From positions 1,107,461 to 1,171,460 of the forward strand of contig NZ_FNBN01000003.1 in assembly GCF_900102545.1 (NCBI RefSeq): a DNA stretch of 64,000 nt, read 5' to 3'. Below are positions 9,021 through 15,454 of this stretch, one piece after another. Origin of the DNA: Chitinophaga filiformis (GTDB lineage Bacteria; Bacteroidota; Bacteroidia; Chitinophagales; Chitinophagaceae). A program made the position numbers and the translations under genes. Below the pieces are notes generated by a model. The model worked only from the letters and a program-made list of their open reading frames with translations, ran no database searches and was not told the DNA's origin. Each line of letters begins with the position of its first letter. Within the stretch, counting starts at the first letter, position 1.

Positions 9021-9175
9021 TTCCCCAGGACTCATTATCCCATCTTTCATGGCTTTTTAACGACTTCTTACCATAAAATAATTCAACGCATGTATGCATG
9101 TGCGCAAAAAAAAATTGCGTCCTGCTTTGCCTGCATTGAACCTGTAATTATTTTTTAACCAGTAAATTTAATGAC

Positions 9176-10087
9176 ATGATGATGTTGAATCATCTCACAT
9201 TCCTCATTAACGAGGATATTCCAAAGCAATTGAGAAAATCGCACATTCTCAATCCGAAATTTATCAGCCAGGTAATGTTTGGTCGATGTCCCAAGCTTGA
9301 ATATCTCGAACGGGAGTTCCTGGCATCCCTCAAAAATTCAACAAAGGAGGAAACCATTCGTATCGCTGTAAAGTCCTGTCAGTATGGCATTGTGCCGCTG
9401 TTGGATAAATTGATACAATGGCTTCCAGACATTGAAGTAAGGCAGATGGACATCCTTGACCCTGATCCTGAAGGGAAATATTTATTTAAGTTTCTTCACA
9501 AGCTACTGTTTGATTTGTACTCCTACCTGGAGAAGAATTTCTATCAGTATATGGACGATGAGTACAAAATGCCGGATTACAACAAGCATTTGTTTCGCGA
9601 GTTCATTATGCAATCCTTAGTAACGGTAAAGAGTTCGCCTCAATTCCGTTCTCTCGACAGCCGACTGCAACGTATCGTAATTGCTCCACTGGAAAGGTCA
9701 ATTTCATTAGCAAATAGTGATTATCTCACGCACGGTAATCGCGACTATGTTGAGAAGTTGGCTAATCAGTTACTGGGGTTTGTGAAGAAAGGTAATGACA
9801 ATGTCTGGCGGCTTTACAACCGGCTGCAGTACATTGATTTCAACAGTGCGGATTATGTCCGGTACTTAATGTCCCAGTTTAGAGCAGAAATTGCTCCCAT
9901 TGCCGATAACAAGAGAAGGTATTTATGGCTTATCGAACGACGAAAGAAGATTGCTCACCAGCTGGTTGAAAATGGAACCTCTTTCCGGATCGGCCAGAAA
10001 TCGCTGAAAGCGGTGCTCGACGAATGGCTGAAATGGGAGATATATCACGCAAAGAGAATGTTGGAACTTGAAATGATCAGTAAATAG
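9176..10087 (+). CDS. Hypothetical protein, first gene of the replication-like cassette
   Basis: A 303-residue soluble, helix-rich, basic protein (C-terminal half includes IERRKKIAHQLVENG and WLKWEIYHAKRMLE). Three consecutive ATG codons lie at 9176, 9179 and 9182; the first is used here. No signal peptide or membrane segment. I do not recognise a family. It is followed 44 bases later by the replication-organiser-like gene on the same strand, and the three genes to 11524 look like one operon, so a role with that protein and the ATPase is inferred. Confidence 0.7.
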   Translation: MMMLNHLTFLINEDIPKQLRKSHILNPKFISQVMFGRCPKLEYLEREFLASLKNSTKEETIRIAVKSCQYGIVPLLDKLIQWLPDIEVRQMDILDPDPEGKYLFKFLHKLLFDLYSYLEKNFYQYMDDEYKMPDYNKHLFREFIMQSLVTVKSSPQFRSLDSRLQRIVIAPLERSISLANSDYLTHGNRDYVEKLANQLLGFVKKGNDNVWRLYNRLQYIDFNSADYVRYLMSQFRAEIAPIADNKRRYLWLIERRKKIAHQLVENGTSFRIGQKSLKAVLDEWLKWEIYHAKRMLELEMISK

Positions 10088-10131
10088 TATTGTTAACCAC
10101 CGTTTATTAAAAACTCAAATAACCAAAGCAT

Positions 10132-10920
10132 ATGAATAACCAGTATACTAATATTAATTTCATCCGCCACCTCAACGCATTCTACACACTTGTCCACGAG
10201 CACGAGCGACTACGTGCAAACGATATTAGCCTCTATATGGCATTGTTTCAGTTATGGAATCTGGAGCATTTTCCGGTATCCTTGATGGTTGACAGGAATT
10301 TAGTAGTGCGGCTCAGCAAGATAGGTTCGCTTCGTACCTACATGCAATGTGTGAAACGGCTGCATGACTTTGGTTTCCTTACTTATGAGCCGTCTGAACG
10401 GCCTTTTTCACGCTGCATGATAAAAATGGTGCCGTTGGAAAAAAGTGCGCCACATAAGTATACCAAAAATGCTCCACATATGCGAAGCAAAAATGACACA
10501 CATATGTGGAGTAATAAAGATCCTGTTGAGGGATGCAATTCTGACCCACATACGGGAGCGATTTTGCCCCACTTTAATAATAATAAACAAATAAACAATT
10601 TTATAAACGAGAGTAAAACAGCGCGCTCGCAAAAAAAAAGTAAAGATAAAATCATAGTGCCGGTGGCGCCGGAATTAGAAGAGATATGTACGTATTTCCG
10701 TTCTGCGGCGCAATCAGACAAGGAAGCCGAGCTGTTTTATTTTCATTACAAAGCCATCGGCTGGACTATGAGCGGTACGCCAATCCTCGATTGGAAGGCC
10801 GCCGCGGAAAAATGGATCAGCCGCATTCCTTCATTAAAAAATAATATTAATGCACATACAATATCAACAACCGGAGGGCTCCGATCAACAAAAGACAAAC
10901 GTTACGATGAGCCCATTTGA
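10132..10920 (+). CDS. Phage-type replication organiser-like (DnaD/RepO-like) protein
   Basis: A 262-residue protein. Residues 1-100 look like a winged-helix DNA-binding domain (NDISLYMALFQLW, then SLRTYMQCVKRLHDFGFL). Residues 107-145 are a hydrophilic linker with an 8-residue repeat (PHKYTKNA, PHMRSKND, THMWSNKD). The C-terminal part ends FHYKAIGWTMSGTPILDWKAAAEKWI, the pattern that closes many phage replication organisers. The next gene is a DnaC-like ATPase, the same pairing as phage O/P or DnaD/DnaI-type loaders. The linker DNA forms 24-bp iteron-like repeats. It could instead be a regulator of transposition; the helicase-loading role is inference. Confidence 0.65.
   Translation: MNNQYTNINFIRHLNAFYTLVHEHERLRANDISLYMALFQLWNLEHFPVSLMVDRNLVVRLSKIGSLRTYMQCVKRLHDFGFLTYEPSERPFSRCMIKMVPLEKSAPHKYTKNAPHMRSKNDTHMWSNKDPVEGCNSDPHTGAILPHFNNNKQINNFINESKTARSQKKSKDKIIVPVAPELEEICTYFRSAAQSDKEAELFYFHYKAIGWTMSGTPILDWKAAAEKWISRIPSLKNNINAHTISTTGGLRSTKDKRYDEPI
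10450..10569 (+). repeat. Iteron-like 24-bp repeats inside the organiser-like gene
   Basis: Units begin exactly 24 bases apart at 10450 (CCACATAAG), 10474 (CCACATATG), 10498 (ACACATATG) and 10546 (CCACATACG), with a degenerate unit at 10522. Units two and three also form an 11-bp inverted repeat, CTCCACATATG (10472-10482) with CATATGTGGAG (10501-10511). In the protein they make an 8-residue repeat. In lambda, the replication origin iterons lie inside the initiator gene O, which makes an origin a plausible reading. Confidence 0.65.
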
Positions 10921-11524
10921 TTACCACTACATGCTGCAGCAGGTAGAAGAGAAGGGCCGGGACCTGTACCGCCGGGATTTTGTGATCGATGATATCGACC
11001 GGCCCGTTATAATGAAACTGATCGCTTATTTTCTCCGTGATGGAGAAGTTGCAGCAAAAGAGAAACTCGACCTGCATAAGGGGCTGCTTTTGACTGGTCC
11101 GGTGGGCTGTGGCAAAACATCCATCATGCGCATCCTGTCAAATTTCAGTCTGCCCGACCACCGTCCGTTTCTTAAGTCGTCTATAGAGATAAGTCTTGAG
11201 TTTGCGGACCTGGGTAGTGACGTAATTCTGAAATATAGCAGAAGAGCATTCAATCCTTACAGGCGAATGCCGCATGTTCATTGTTTCGATGATCTTGGCC
11301 TTGAACCCCTGGTAAACTATTGGGGAAATAAGATCAATCTCATGTCGCAGGTCCTCTTCACCAGGTATAATCTGATGCATTCTCATGGGATGATCACACA
11401 TATCATCACACGATTGAATGCCGCAGAACTGGGCGCGATATATGGTGATCACGTGCGTAGTCGCATGCGCGAGATGTTTAACCTGATTGCTTTTCAGCCG
11501 GATTCGCGCGATAAAAGAAAGTAG
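10907..11524 (+). CDS. DnaC-like AAA+ ATPase
   Basis: A AAA+ ATPase like DnaC/IstB helicase loaders. Visible motifs are Walker A in LLLTGPVGCGKTSIM, Walker B in CFDDLGLEP, and the arginine-finger region YGDHVRSRMREMFNLIAF. The usual sensor-1 TTNLNA is here IITRLNA, so the sensor Asn is replaced by Arg. I prefer the ATG at 10907 (MSPFDYHYML), which overlaps the previous gene by 14 bases; the frame is open from 10850, which would add 19 residues. Overlap implies translational coupling with the organiser-like protein. Likely role: loading a helicase, or remodelling a nucleoprotein complex. Confidence 0.8.
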   Translation: MSPFDYHYMLQQVEEKGRDLYRRDFVIDDIDRPVIMKLIAYFLRDGEVAAKEKLDLHKGLLLTGPVGCGKTSIMRILSNFSLPDHRPFLKSSIEISLEFADLGSDVILKYSRRAFNPYRRMPHVHCFDDLGLEPLVNYWGNKINLMSQVLFTRYNLMHSHGMITHIITRLNAAELGAIYGDHVRSRMREMFNLIAFQPDSRDKRK

Positions 11525-11650
11525 TCGTAGTTTTTATAACTACAGAAACAACGGCCCGGGTAATCTTGCCTGGCCTTTATCTAATTAAAGGGAAAATTGC
11601 GTAAAAGCCGCAATCCTGTTTTGGTTAATTTTAAAAGAAAATATTTACTT

Positions 11651-11944
11651 ATGGCAAGAACAAAAAACGTCTTATTGACCGGTGTCAAGGTTAGTAAGAC
11701 CGTATTAGACAATCAATTTGTCGTTAAAACACGAATGGGTCGGACGCTTCTGACCAAGTATCCTGATATGAGCCATGTGGTTCCATCGGCATTGCAACTG
11801 GAGGAAAAATCCAGATTTGCAGCGGCTGTGAAGTATGCCAGGGCGATTGTTAATGATCCGGTACGGAAGGCGACTTATAAAGCGCATCCGGGAAGTACGG
11901 TATATCACAGCGCAATTAAGGACTATCTAAAAAAAAGATCGTAA
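11651..11944 (+). CDS. Small basic protein, N-module of a family shared with 13167
   Basis: A 97-residue protein from the ATG at 11651 (MARTKNVLL...); 18 upstream codons are open but lack coding character. It lines up along its length with residues 1-95 of the 189-residue protein at 13167: both have a VRxGxT/xxGRT strand, a hydrophilic turn, a long helix (EEKSRFAAAVKYARAIVNDP versus TNERFIIASLFAQDAMKDP) and a final Y/A-x-A-x-x-D helix. The pattern resembles small repeat-expanded Bacteroidota families such as DUF6266, which I cannot confirm. No signal peptide. Function unknown. A strong terminator overlaps its stop. Confidence 0.65.
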   Translation: MARTKNVLLTGVKVSKTVLDNQFVVKTRMGRTLLTKYPDMSHVVPSALQLEEKSRFAAAVKYARAIVNDPVRKATYKAHPGSTVYHSAIKDYLKKRS

Positions 11945-11979
11945 TGCAGCAAGCGCCCTGTTGCTTACGATCTTTTTTT
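11935..11979 (+). terminator. Intrinsic terminator of the replication-like cassette
   Basis: AAGATCGTAA (11935-11944) pairs perfectly with TTACGATCTT (11965-11974). An inner GCAGCA/TGTTGC stem extends it, and a T tract runs to 11979. It overlaps the last codons of the 97-residue protein. Confidence 0.85.
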
Positions 11980-12171
11980 GCCCCTGATTTGTATTAACCC
12001 TTTTGTTGCTTGCTCTAAGTAACCTTCGTGTGATCTGACATTGTTGAATGATGTCTGCTTCTTTCTCTCTGTTTCTGTAATATTCTTGTGTAAAGCTTAT
12101 TTGACGCATCTGTAAAGCTAATGCTGAACATCTACTATGAACTGTAAAGTTTTTCTGTACTGATTTAGATA
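11980..12171. other. Intergenic, no gene seen
   Basis: This stretch lies between the terminator and the long palindrome. It is A/T-rich and contains two loosely similar TGTAAAG-bearing stretches near 12110 and 12142, but no convincing gene. Confidence 0.4.
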
Positions 12172-12273
12172 CCTCTTAGATACCGCTTTAATACCGCTAA
12201 TCCTGCGTTGATCCTACGTTCATGAACGTAAGATTAACGCAGGATTAGCGGTATTAAAGCGGTATCTAAGAGG
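12172..12273. repeat. 102-bp near-perfect palindrome built of about 11-bp units
   Basis: The sequence from 12172 to 12222 is the reverse complement of 12223-12273 with only two mismatched positions; the outer 38 bp of each arm (12172-12209, 12236-12273) match perfectly and the centre is CATG. Each arm reads as staggered units of 10-11 bp: TTAGATACCTC, TTAGATACCGC, TTTAATACCGC, TAATCCTGCG, TTGATCCTACG. It is noncoding, lies 230 bases downstream of the cassette terminator and 350 upstream of the LytTR gene. It could be an origin-type structure, a cruciform binding site or a transposon-derived end. Confidence 0.9.
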
Positions 12274-12624
12274 AGAAAAAGTGTTTGAAGCACGTAAACC
12301 GAGACTGTGATTTTGTGTAGAATTTGGGGAAAAAGTGTATGTCAAAAATATCAATAAGTTGTTGCTTGCGAATAAATTTGTAAAGGAATATGTATGTATA
12401 CCCAAGCGATAAACGTACTTAAAAATCAAAATAAATTTATACGTTATGAATTACTTAAGAAATATTGGATTCGAAATAAAAACCATTGCAGGTTCATTAA
12501 CTAGTCAATATCTACTATTCTACTTATCTGTGCTATATACGCTACGTGTCCTGACAGGCCTACGTCTATACGCATCTTCAGTTTCTTATTACACTCATTT
12601 GACAACATTTAATTTTAATAATAT
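12274..12624. other. Intergenic, no convincing gene
   Basis: A 75-codon frame (12446-12673) overlaps the LytTR start and is rich in Leu, Tyr and Ser with no familiar pattern; I treat it as chance. The A/T-rich 100 bases before 12625 probably contain the LytTR promoter. Confidence 0.35.
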
Positions 12625-12945
12625 ATGGAACAACCATTCCTCATACTTGCAAAGGATACGACCAGGGAAATGATCGAAAGAGAGTCGATCGTTTACGTGA
12701 CCGTTTTAGATAAATATATTCAAATTAAGCTTACTGATAGCCGCACCCTTAGGGTAAGAACCAGCCTGCGGCAGTTCGAGAAACACCTTCCCAGCGAACT
12801 TTTTCTCCGCATACACAAAAGATACATCGTCTGCATCCGTCATATTAAGTTTGTAGATATGGATGTCACTATGAAGACCGGCGATGTATTGCCCATTAGT
12901 AAGGAGTTTAAGGACGCCTTTTTAAGCCATTTCTGCATCTTTTAA
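12625..12945 (+). CDS. Stand-alone LytTR DNA-binding domain protein
   Basis: A 106-residue protein that is essentially one LytTR domain: residues 22-32 SIVYVTVLDKY, then TLRVRTSLRQFEKHLPSELFLRIHKRYIVCIRHI, which carries the conserved L-x-x-x-F-x-R-I/V-H-K/R-S/R-Y-I/L-V-N/C core. There is no response-regulator receiver domain, so it is a lone DNA-binding unit. It is on the same strand as the replication-like cassette and the small module proteins and may regulate them. Lone LytTR proteins are frequent in Bacteroidota, and their inputs are mostly unknown. Confidence 0.85.
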   Translation: MEQPFLILAKDTTREMIERESIVYVTVLDKYIQIKLTDSRTLRVRTSLRQFEKHLPSELFLRIHKRYIVCIRHIKFVDMDVTMKTGDVLPISKEFKDAFLSHFCIF

Positions 12946-12969
12946 TAAGGTTCATGAATATACGGAACC

Positions 12970-13011
12970 CACGTTTTGGCGTCCTATGGACACGTTTTGG
13001 CGCCCTATGGA
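12970..13011. repeat. Tandem duplication, 2 x 21 bp
   Basis: CACGTTTTGGCGTCCTATGGA (21 bp, 12970-12990; first 20 bases CACGTTTTGGCGTCCTATGG) is followed directly by a copy differing at one base (12991-13011). It lies 25 bases after the LytTR stop and about 155 upstream of the 189-residue protein, so it may be a regulator binding site. Confidence 0.85.
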
Positions 13012-13166
13012 CATCGCCGGAAATGCCTTAGATAATCGTGCTAATATTGTGTCAGCAATCACGATCAACGGGGCTGCGCCTAAAGCAGGAGAGGGGCGCC
13101 TCCTGTTTGACCTGGTGATCACGATTGTGATTAAACAACATTTTTTAATCACTAAAACTTATCACT

Positions 13167-13736
13167 ATGGCATTTGTAAAAACAAACATCTTCACGAGAG
13201 GAGCATCCGGCACTGTCGGAGATATGATGAACTTTCGTGTAAGAAAAGGAAAAACGGTAATTGCCGTTAAACGCGGTCCCAGTAGTAAACCGCCAACTGA
13301 AGCGCAGCAGGAAACAAACGAGCGATTTATAATTGCATCGCTGTTTGCACAGGATGCAATGAAAGATCCTGCGACTAAGGCGCTGTATCAGAAAGCAGCA
13401 AAAGGTGGTCAGACCGCATATAACGTAGCCTTGAGGGATGCAATGAATCCCCCTGTCATTGATGGTTTAGACATCAGTGGCTATAAAGGAACAGCGGGTG
13501 ACCTGATCGCTGTCAAGGCAAGAGACGTCATTACCCCGGCATCGGTAAAAGTTGCCATCTTCTCGCAGGCTGGCGCTGTATTAGAGCAGGGAGATGCTGT
13601 CATCAATACAAGAGACAGACGTTTCTGGATTTATACGGTAACTACCACCAATGCGGCACTGACCGGTACCAGGGTAGTCGCTATCGCGACGGATTTGCCG
13701 GGTAATAAAGCCGAGGAAACAGTCACGATTTCTTAA
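13167..13736 (+). CDS. Two-module small protein (N-module + Ig-like C-module)
   Basis: A 189-residue protein. Residues 1-95 resemble the 97-residue protein at 11651, and residues 95-189 resemble residues 30-120 of the protein at 13800, so it is the fusion of modules found separately on either side. The C-module (GTAGDLIAVKARD...VKVAIFSQAGAVLEQGDAV...FWIYTVTTT) reads as an all-beta immunoglobulin-like sandwich. No signal peptide. Function unknown; the combination of a basic helical module and a beta-sandwich would fit a structural or surface-binding role. An intrinsic terminator follows 10 bases after the stop. Confidence 0.75.
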   Translation: MAFVKTNIFTRGASGTVGDMMNFRVRKGKTVIAVKRGPSSKPPTEAQQETNERFIIASLFAQDAMKDPATKALYQKAAKGGQTAYNVALRDAMNPPVIDGLDISGYKGTAGDLIAVKARDVITPASVKVAIFSQAGAVLEQGDAVINTRDRRFWIYTVTTTNAALTGTRVVAIATDLPGNKAEETVTIS

Positions 13737-13746
13737 ACGCGTAACC

Positions 13747-13780
13747 AGCGCCCCGGTCATTAGCCGGGGCGCTTTTTTTT
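13747..13780 (+). terminator. Intrinsic terminator
   Basis: AGCGCCCCGG (13747-13756) pairs with CCGGGGCGCT (13764-13773) around a 7-base loop, followed by an eight-T run (13773-13780). It ends the transcript of the 189-residue protein. Confidence 0.95.
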
Positions 13781-13799
13781 GACATTAAAGCTATGGGAT

Positions 13800-14162
13800 A
13801 TGAAATTTTTTAAGCGTTTATTCATGTCATCAACAGACGGAACACCGGACTTAAAACAACAGCCAGTCGCAGATGAAAAGTCTGCTGACAGGTTTCCGGA
13901 TATCAGAATGGTAATCACTGACTGTTATAGAGGGGCTATCAACGACGTAATCTATATGATTATAAGAAATGTTGATCATGTGATGGTCGGCATTTTATCA
14001 GCCGAGGGAAAGGAAGTGGAAAAAGGGCCTGCGATGAATAGTAGTGGGGTTTGGAGCTACCGGACGGGTGTTGCGAATCCTGGATTTTCAGGTGGAAGGG
14101 TTGTTGTGAGAGCCGGGAATATACGAGGAGATCAGATAGAGGTAAGGGTTGCCGTTGTTTGA
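13800..14162 (+). CDS. Small protein carrying the Ig-like C-module alone
   Basis: A 120-residue protein from the ATG at 13800 (MKFFKRLFMSS...). Residues 30-120 align with the C-module of the 189-residue protein: GAINDVIYMIIRNVDHVMVGILSAEGKEVEKGPAM...WSYRTG against GTAGDLIAVKARD...VKVAIFSQAGAVLEQGDAV...WIYTVT. The N-terminal 29 residues are basic and hydrophilic, not a clear signal peptide. It begins 20 bases after a strong terminator, so it needs its own promoter or read-through. Function unknown. Confidence 0.65.
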   Translation: MKFFKRLFMSSTDGTPDLKQQPVADEKSADRFPDIRMVITDCYRGAINDVIYMIIRNVDHVMVGILSAEGKEVEKGPAMNSSGVWSYRTGVANPGFSGGRVVVRAGNIRGDQIEVRVAVV

Positions 14163-14283
14163 TGTTTTTAAGGGATGGTGCTTAATGTCCAGGGTAAGTT
14201 CCAGACGTTTTTGATATAAGAGTTCTTTGATAATGTCCGTCGTCTGGTTTCAAATAGAGGCAATTCTTCTTATTCCTGAGACG

Positions 14284-14311
14284 AAAAAATACCAAGTAGT
14301 TGGTATTTTTT
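14284..14311. terminator. Bidirectional hairpin terminator
   Basis: AAAAAATACCAA (14284-14295) pairs perfectly with TTGGTATTTTTT (14300-14311) around GTAG, giving A and T tracts on both sides. It closes the cassette that ends at 14162. Confidence 0.75.
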
Positions 14312-14443
14312 ATTTTATTGCAATTCCCCACCTTTACTGAGAGATATATTCTGCTATAAGGCATACGACTTTCAGAAAAACGCCATCGATTACAATAACC
14401 CCCAATCGGACAATATAATTAATCTTCCCAAAAGTATTGTACA

Positions 14444-14629
14444 ATGAAAAAATTGCTGTTATCTTCTTTGTTATTTTTACTTACCCTCGCTGGTTGGGGT
14501 AAGGATCCACAACGTCTCGCCCTGTTACCGCTAAAATTAATAGGAGAGGGTCTCAGTGAAGGAGGACAACTGGCCAGTTTCTGTATTGTGAATCCCAACA
14601 CTTTCAGTGATAGATATGATCACTATTAA
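14444..14629 (+). CDS. Short secreted-type protein, possibly truncated
   Basis: A 61-residue frame beginning MKKLLLSSLLFLLTLAGWG, a good signal-peptide profile, followed by 42 residues without a recognised domain. The stop at 14629 lies directly before a dispersed repeat copy (14631-14698), so the original gene may have been cut there. The signal sequence and an A/T-rich upstream region support it as a real, or formerly real, gene. Function unknown. Confidence 0.4.
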   Translation: MKKLLLSSLLFLLTLAGWGKDPQRLALLPLKLIGEGLSEGGQLASFCIVNPNTFSDRYDHY

Positions 14630-14630
14630 C

Positions 14631-14698
14631 TTGTTCCCGATTTTGTTGTCGGAAGACACGAAAACGGCGCCGGAAGGACGAGCGATGACCGAATAAAA
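14631..14698 (+). repeat. Dispersed structured repeat, copy A
   Basis: This copy contains TTGTTGTCGGAAGACACG, AAAACGGCGCCGG and AGCGATGACCGAATAAAA. It aligns with copies B (59294-59360) and C (63561-63630), which have the TTGTCGGTCAGAAGACACGA core. It is the most diverged of the full-length copies and the only one outside the right-hand island. Confidence 0.7.
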
Positions 14699-14728
14699 TC
14701 TCATTGTCATCTCATAAACCGCAATGCA

Positions 14729-15043
14729 ATGGCGCAGGAATGTTTTCAGTTTTTTCAATATCTTATTGACGTACTTAGAGGTGAAGAGAGTTGGGTAATA
14801 TTACCTGTCTTTGTTGTTGGTACGGCTGTCTTATATGGAGTAAGAAAGTGGAGCGAGAACCGTCCTGGTTATTTCGAAACCACTCCTAAGAACCCATTTC
14901 TTAAGGTTATACAAACAGTTATAGGAACAACTATGGTTGTAATCGCAATTGTTATAGGACTTGCCTGGGTTGGGGTGGTATTGGCAATTATTAATATGAT
15001 TATCCGTCTTATTACAAACTTCATTGAAGCACTCAGAAGTTAA
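14729..15043 (+). CDS. Small membrane protein
   Basis: A 104-residue protein with two predicted membrane helices: residues 23-37 (VILPVFVVGTAVLYG) and 67-93 (TTMVVIAIVIGLAWVGVVLA, then IINMII). The loop between them is hydrophilic and the N-terminus is amphipathic. I do not recognise a family. It sits between repeat copy A and a group II intron tail, so it may be a passenger gene of mobile DNA; a small membrane effector or immunity protein is possible but unsupported. Confidence 0.55.
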   Translation: MAQECFQFFQYLIDVLRGEESWVILPVFVVGTAVLYGVRKWSENRPGYFETTPKNPFLKVIQTVIGTTMVVIAIVIGLAWVGVVLAIINMIIRLITNFIEALRS

Positions 15044-15070
15044 GCCTAACTGTTCCGTCCCTCTAATCTG

Positions 15071-15147
15071 GAAATGCCGTATGAATCGAGAAGTTCACGT
15101 ACTGTTCTGTGAGAAACGCGGGGTGAAATCCTCCTTGCTTACTCGAC
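15071..15147 (+). mobile_element. Group II intron 3' end remnant (domains V and VI)
   Basis: The stretch GCCGTATGAATCGAGAAG then TTCACGTACTGTTCT (from 15076) has the domain V pattern of bacterial group II introns (GCCGTATG...CACGTAC.GTTC). It is followed by a domain VI-like GCGGGGTGAAATCCTCCTTG and the intron 3' end TTACTCGAC (ending 15147). The 5' domains and the reverse-transcriptase gene are missing, so this is a dead fragment. The catalytic AGC triad position reads TGC, a further sign of decay. Confidence 0.7.
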
Positions 15148-15223
15148 CTTGAAGATGCCACTATTAATCTATGATTTAGATAGTGTCATTTTGATCTGAT
15201 TTTCTTCATTAACACAGTGTTAA

Positions 15224-15451
15224 CTTCTCAACAAAGAATATGCTCTAAAAGAGTTCGCACAGCAATTTAATCGGGCTGGAATAAATATTCATCATCCCAT
15301 TCATGGCAGTTGGTGGGTTAGCCTTGCTCACCAACAAAAAGCAGCGCTGTTCAATTCATACTGGAGTAATTTTTTTAGTAGATATCCTAACGCTACGAGA
15401 GCTCAGATCCTATCGGAAATGGACAGAATTAAAACTATATTTGGACTATAA
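15224..15451 (+). pseudogene. Orphan C-terminal end of a polymorphic toxin-like protein
   Basis: A 75-codon stretch without start codon, opening just after a TAA and ending TAA at 15451. It encodes LLNKEYALKEFAQQFNRAG, INIHHPIHGSWWVSLAHQQK and ...PNATRAQILSEMDRIKTIFGL. The AGINI...W...H(x)n N-x-x-W-x-x-F-F...PNAT...I...FGL layout is typical of the tail of secreted nuclease toxins (DUF2380/AHH-like). No upstream delivery region exists here. It ends 3 bases before the next start, so it is joined to a likely immunity gene, as in orphan toxin/immunity cassettes. Confidence 0.6.
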
Positions 15452-15454
15452 AAC

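Noticed and set aside
12446..12673. 75-codon ORF before the LytTR gene
   Set aside because: It overlaps the LytTR start, has no family features and no coding-like codon pattern.
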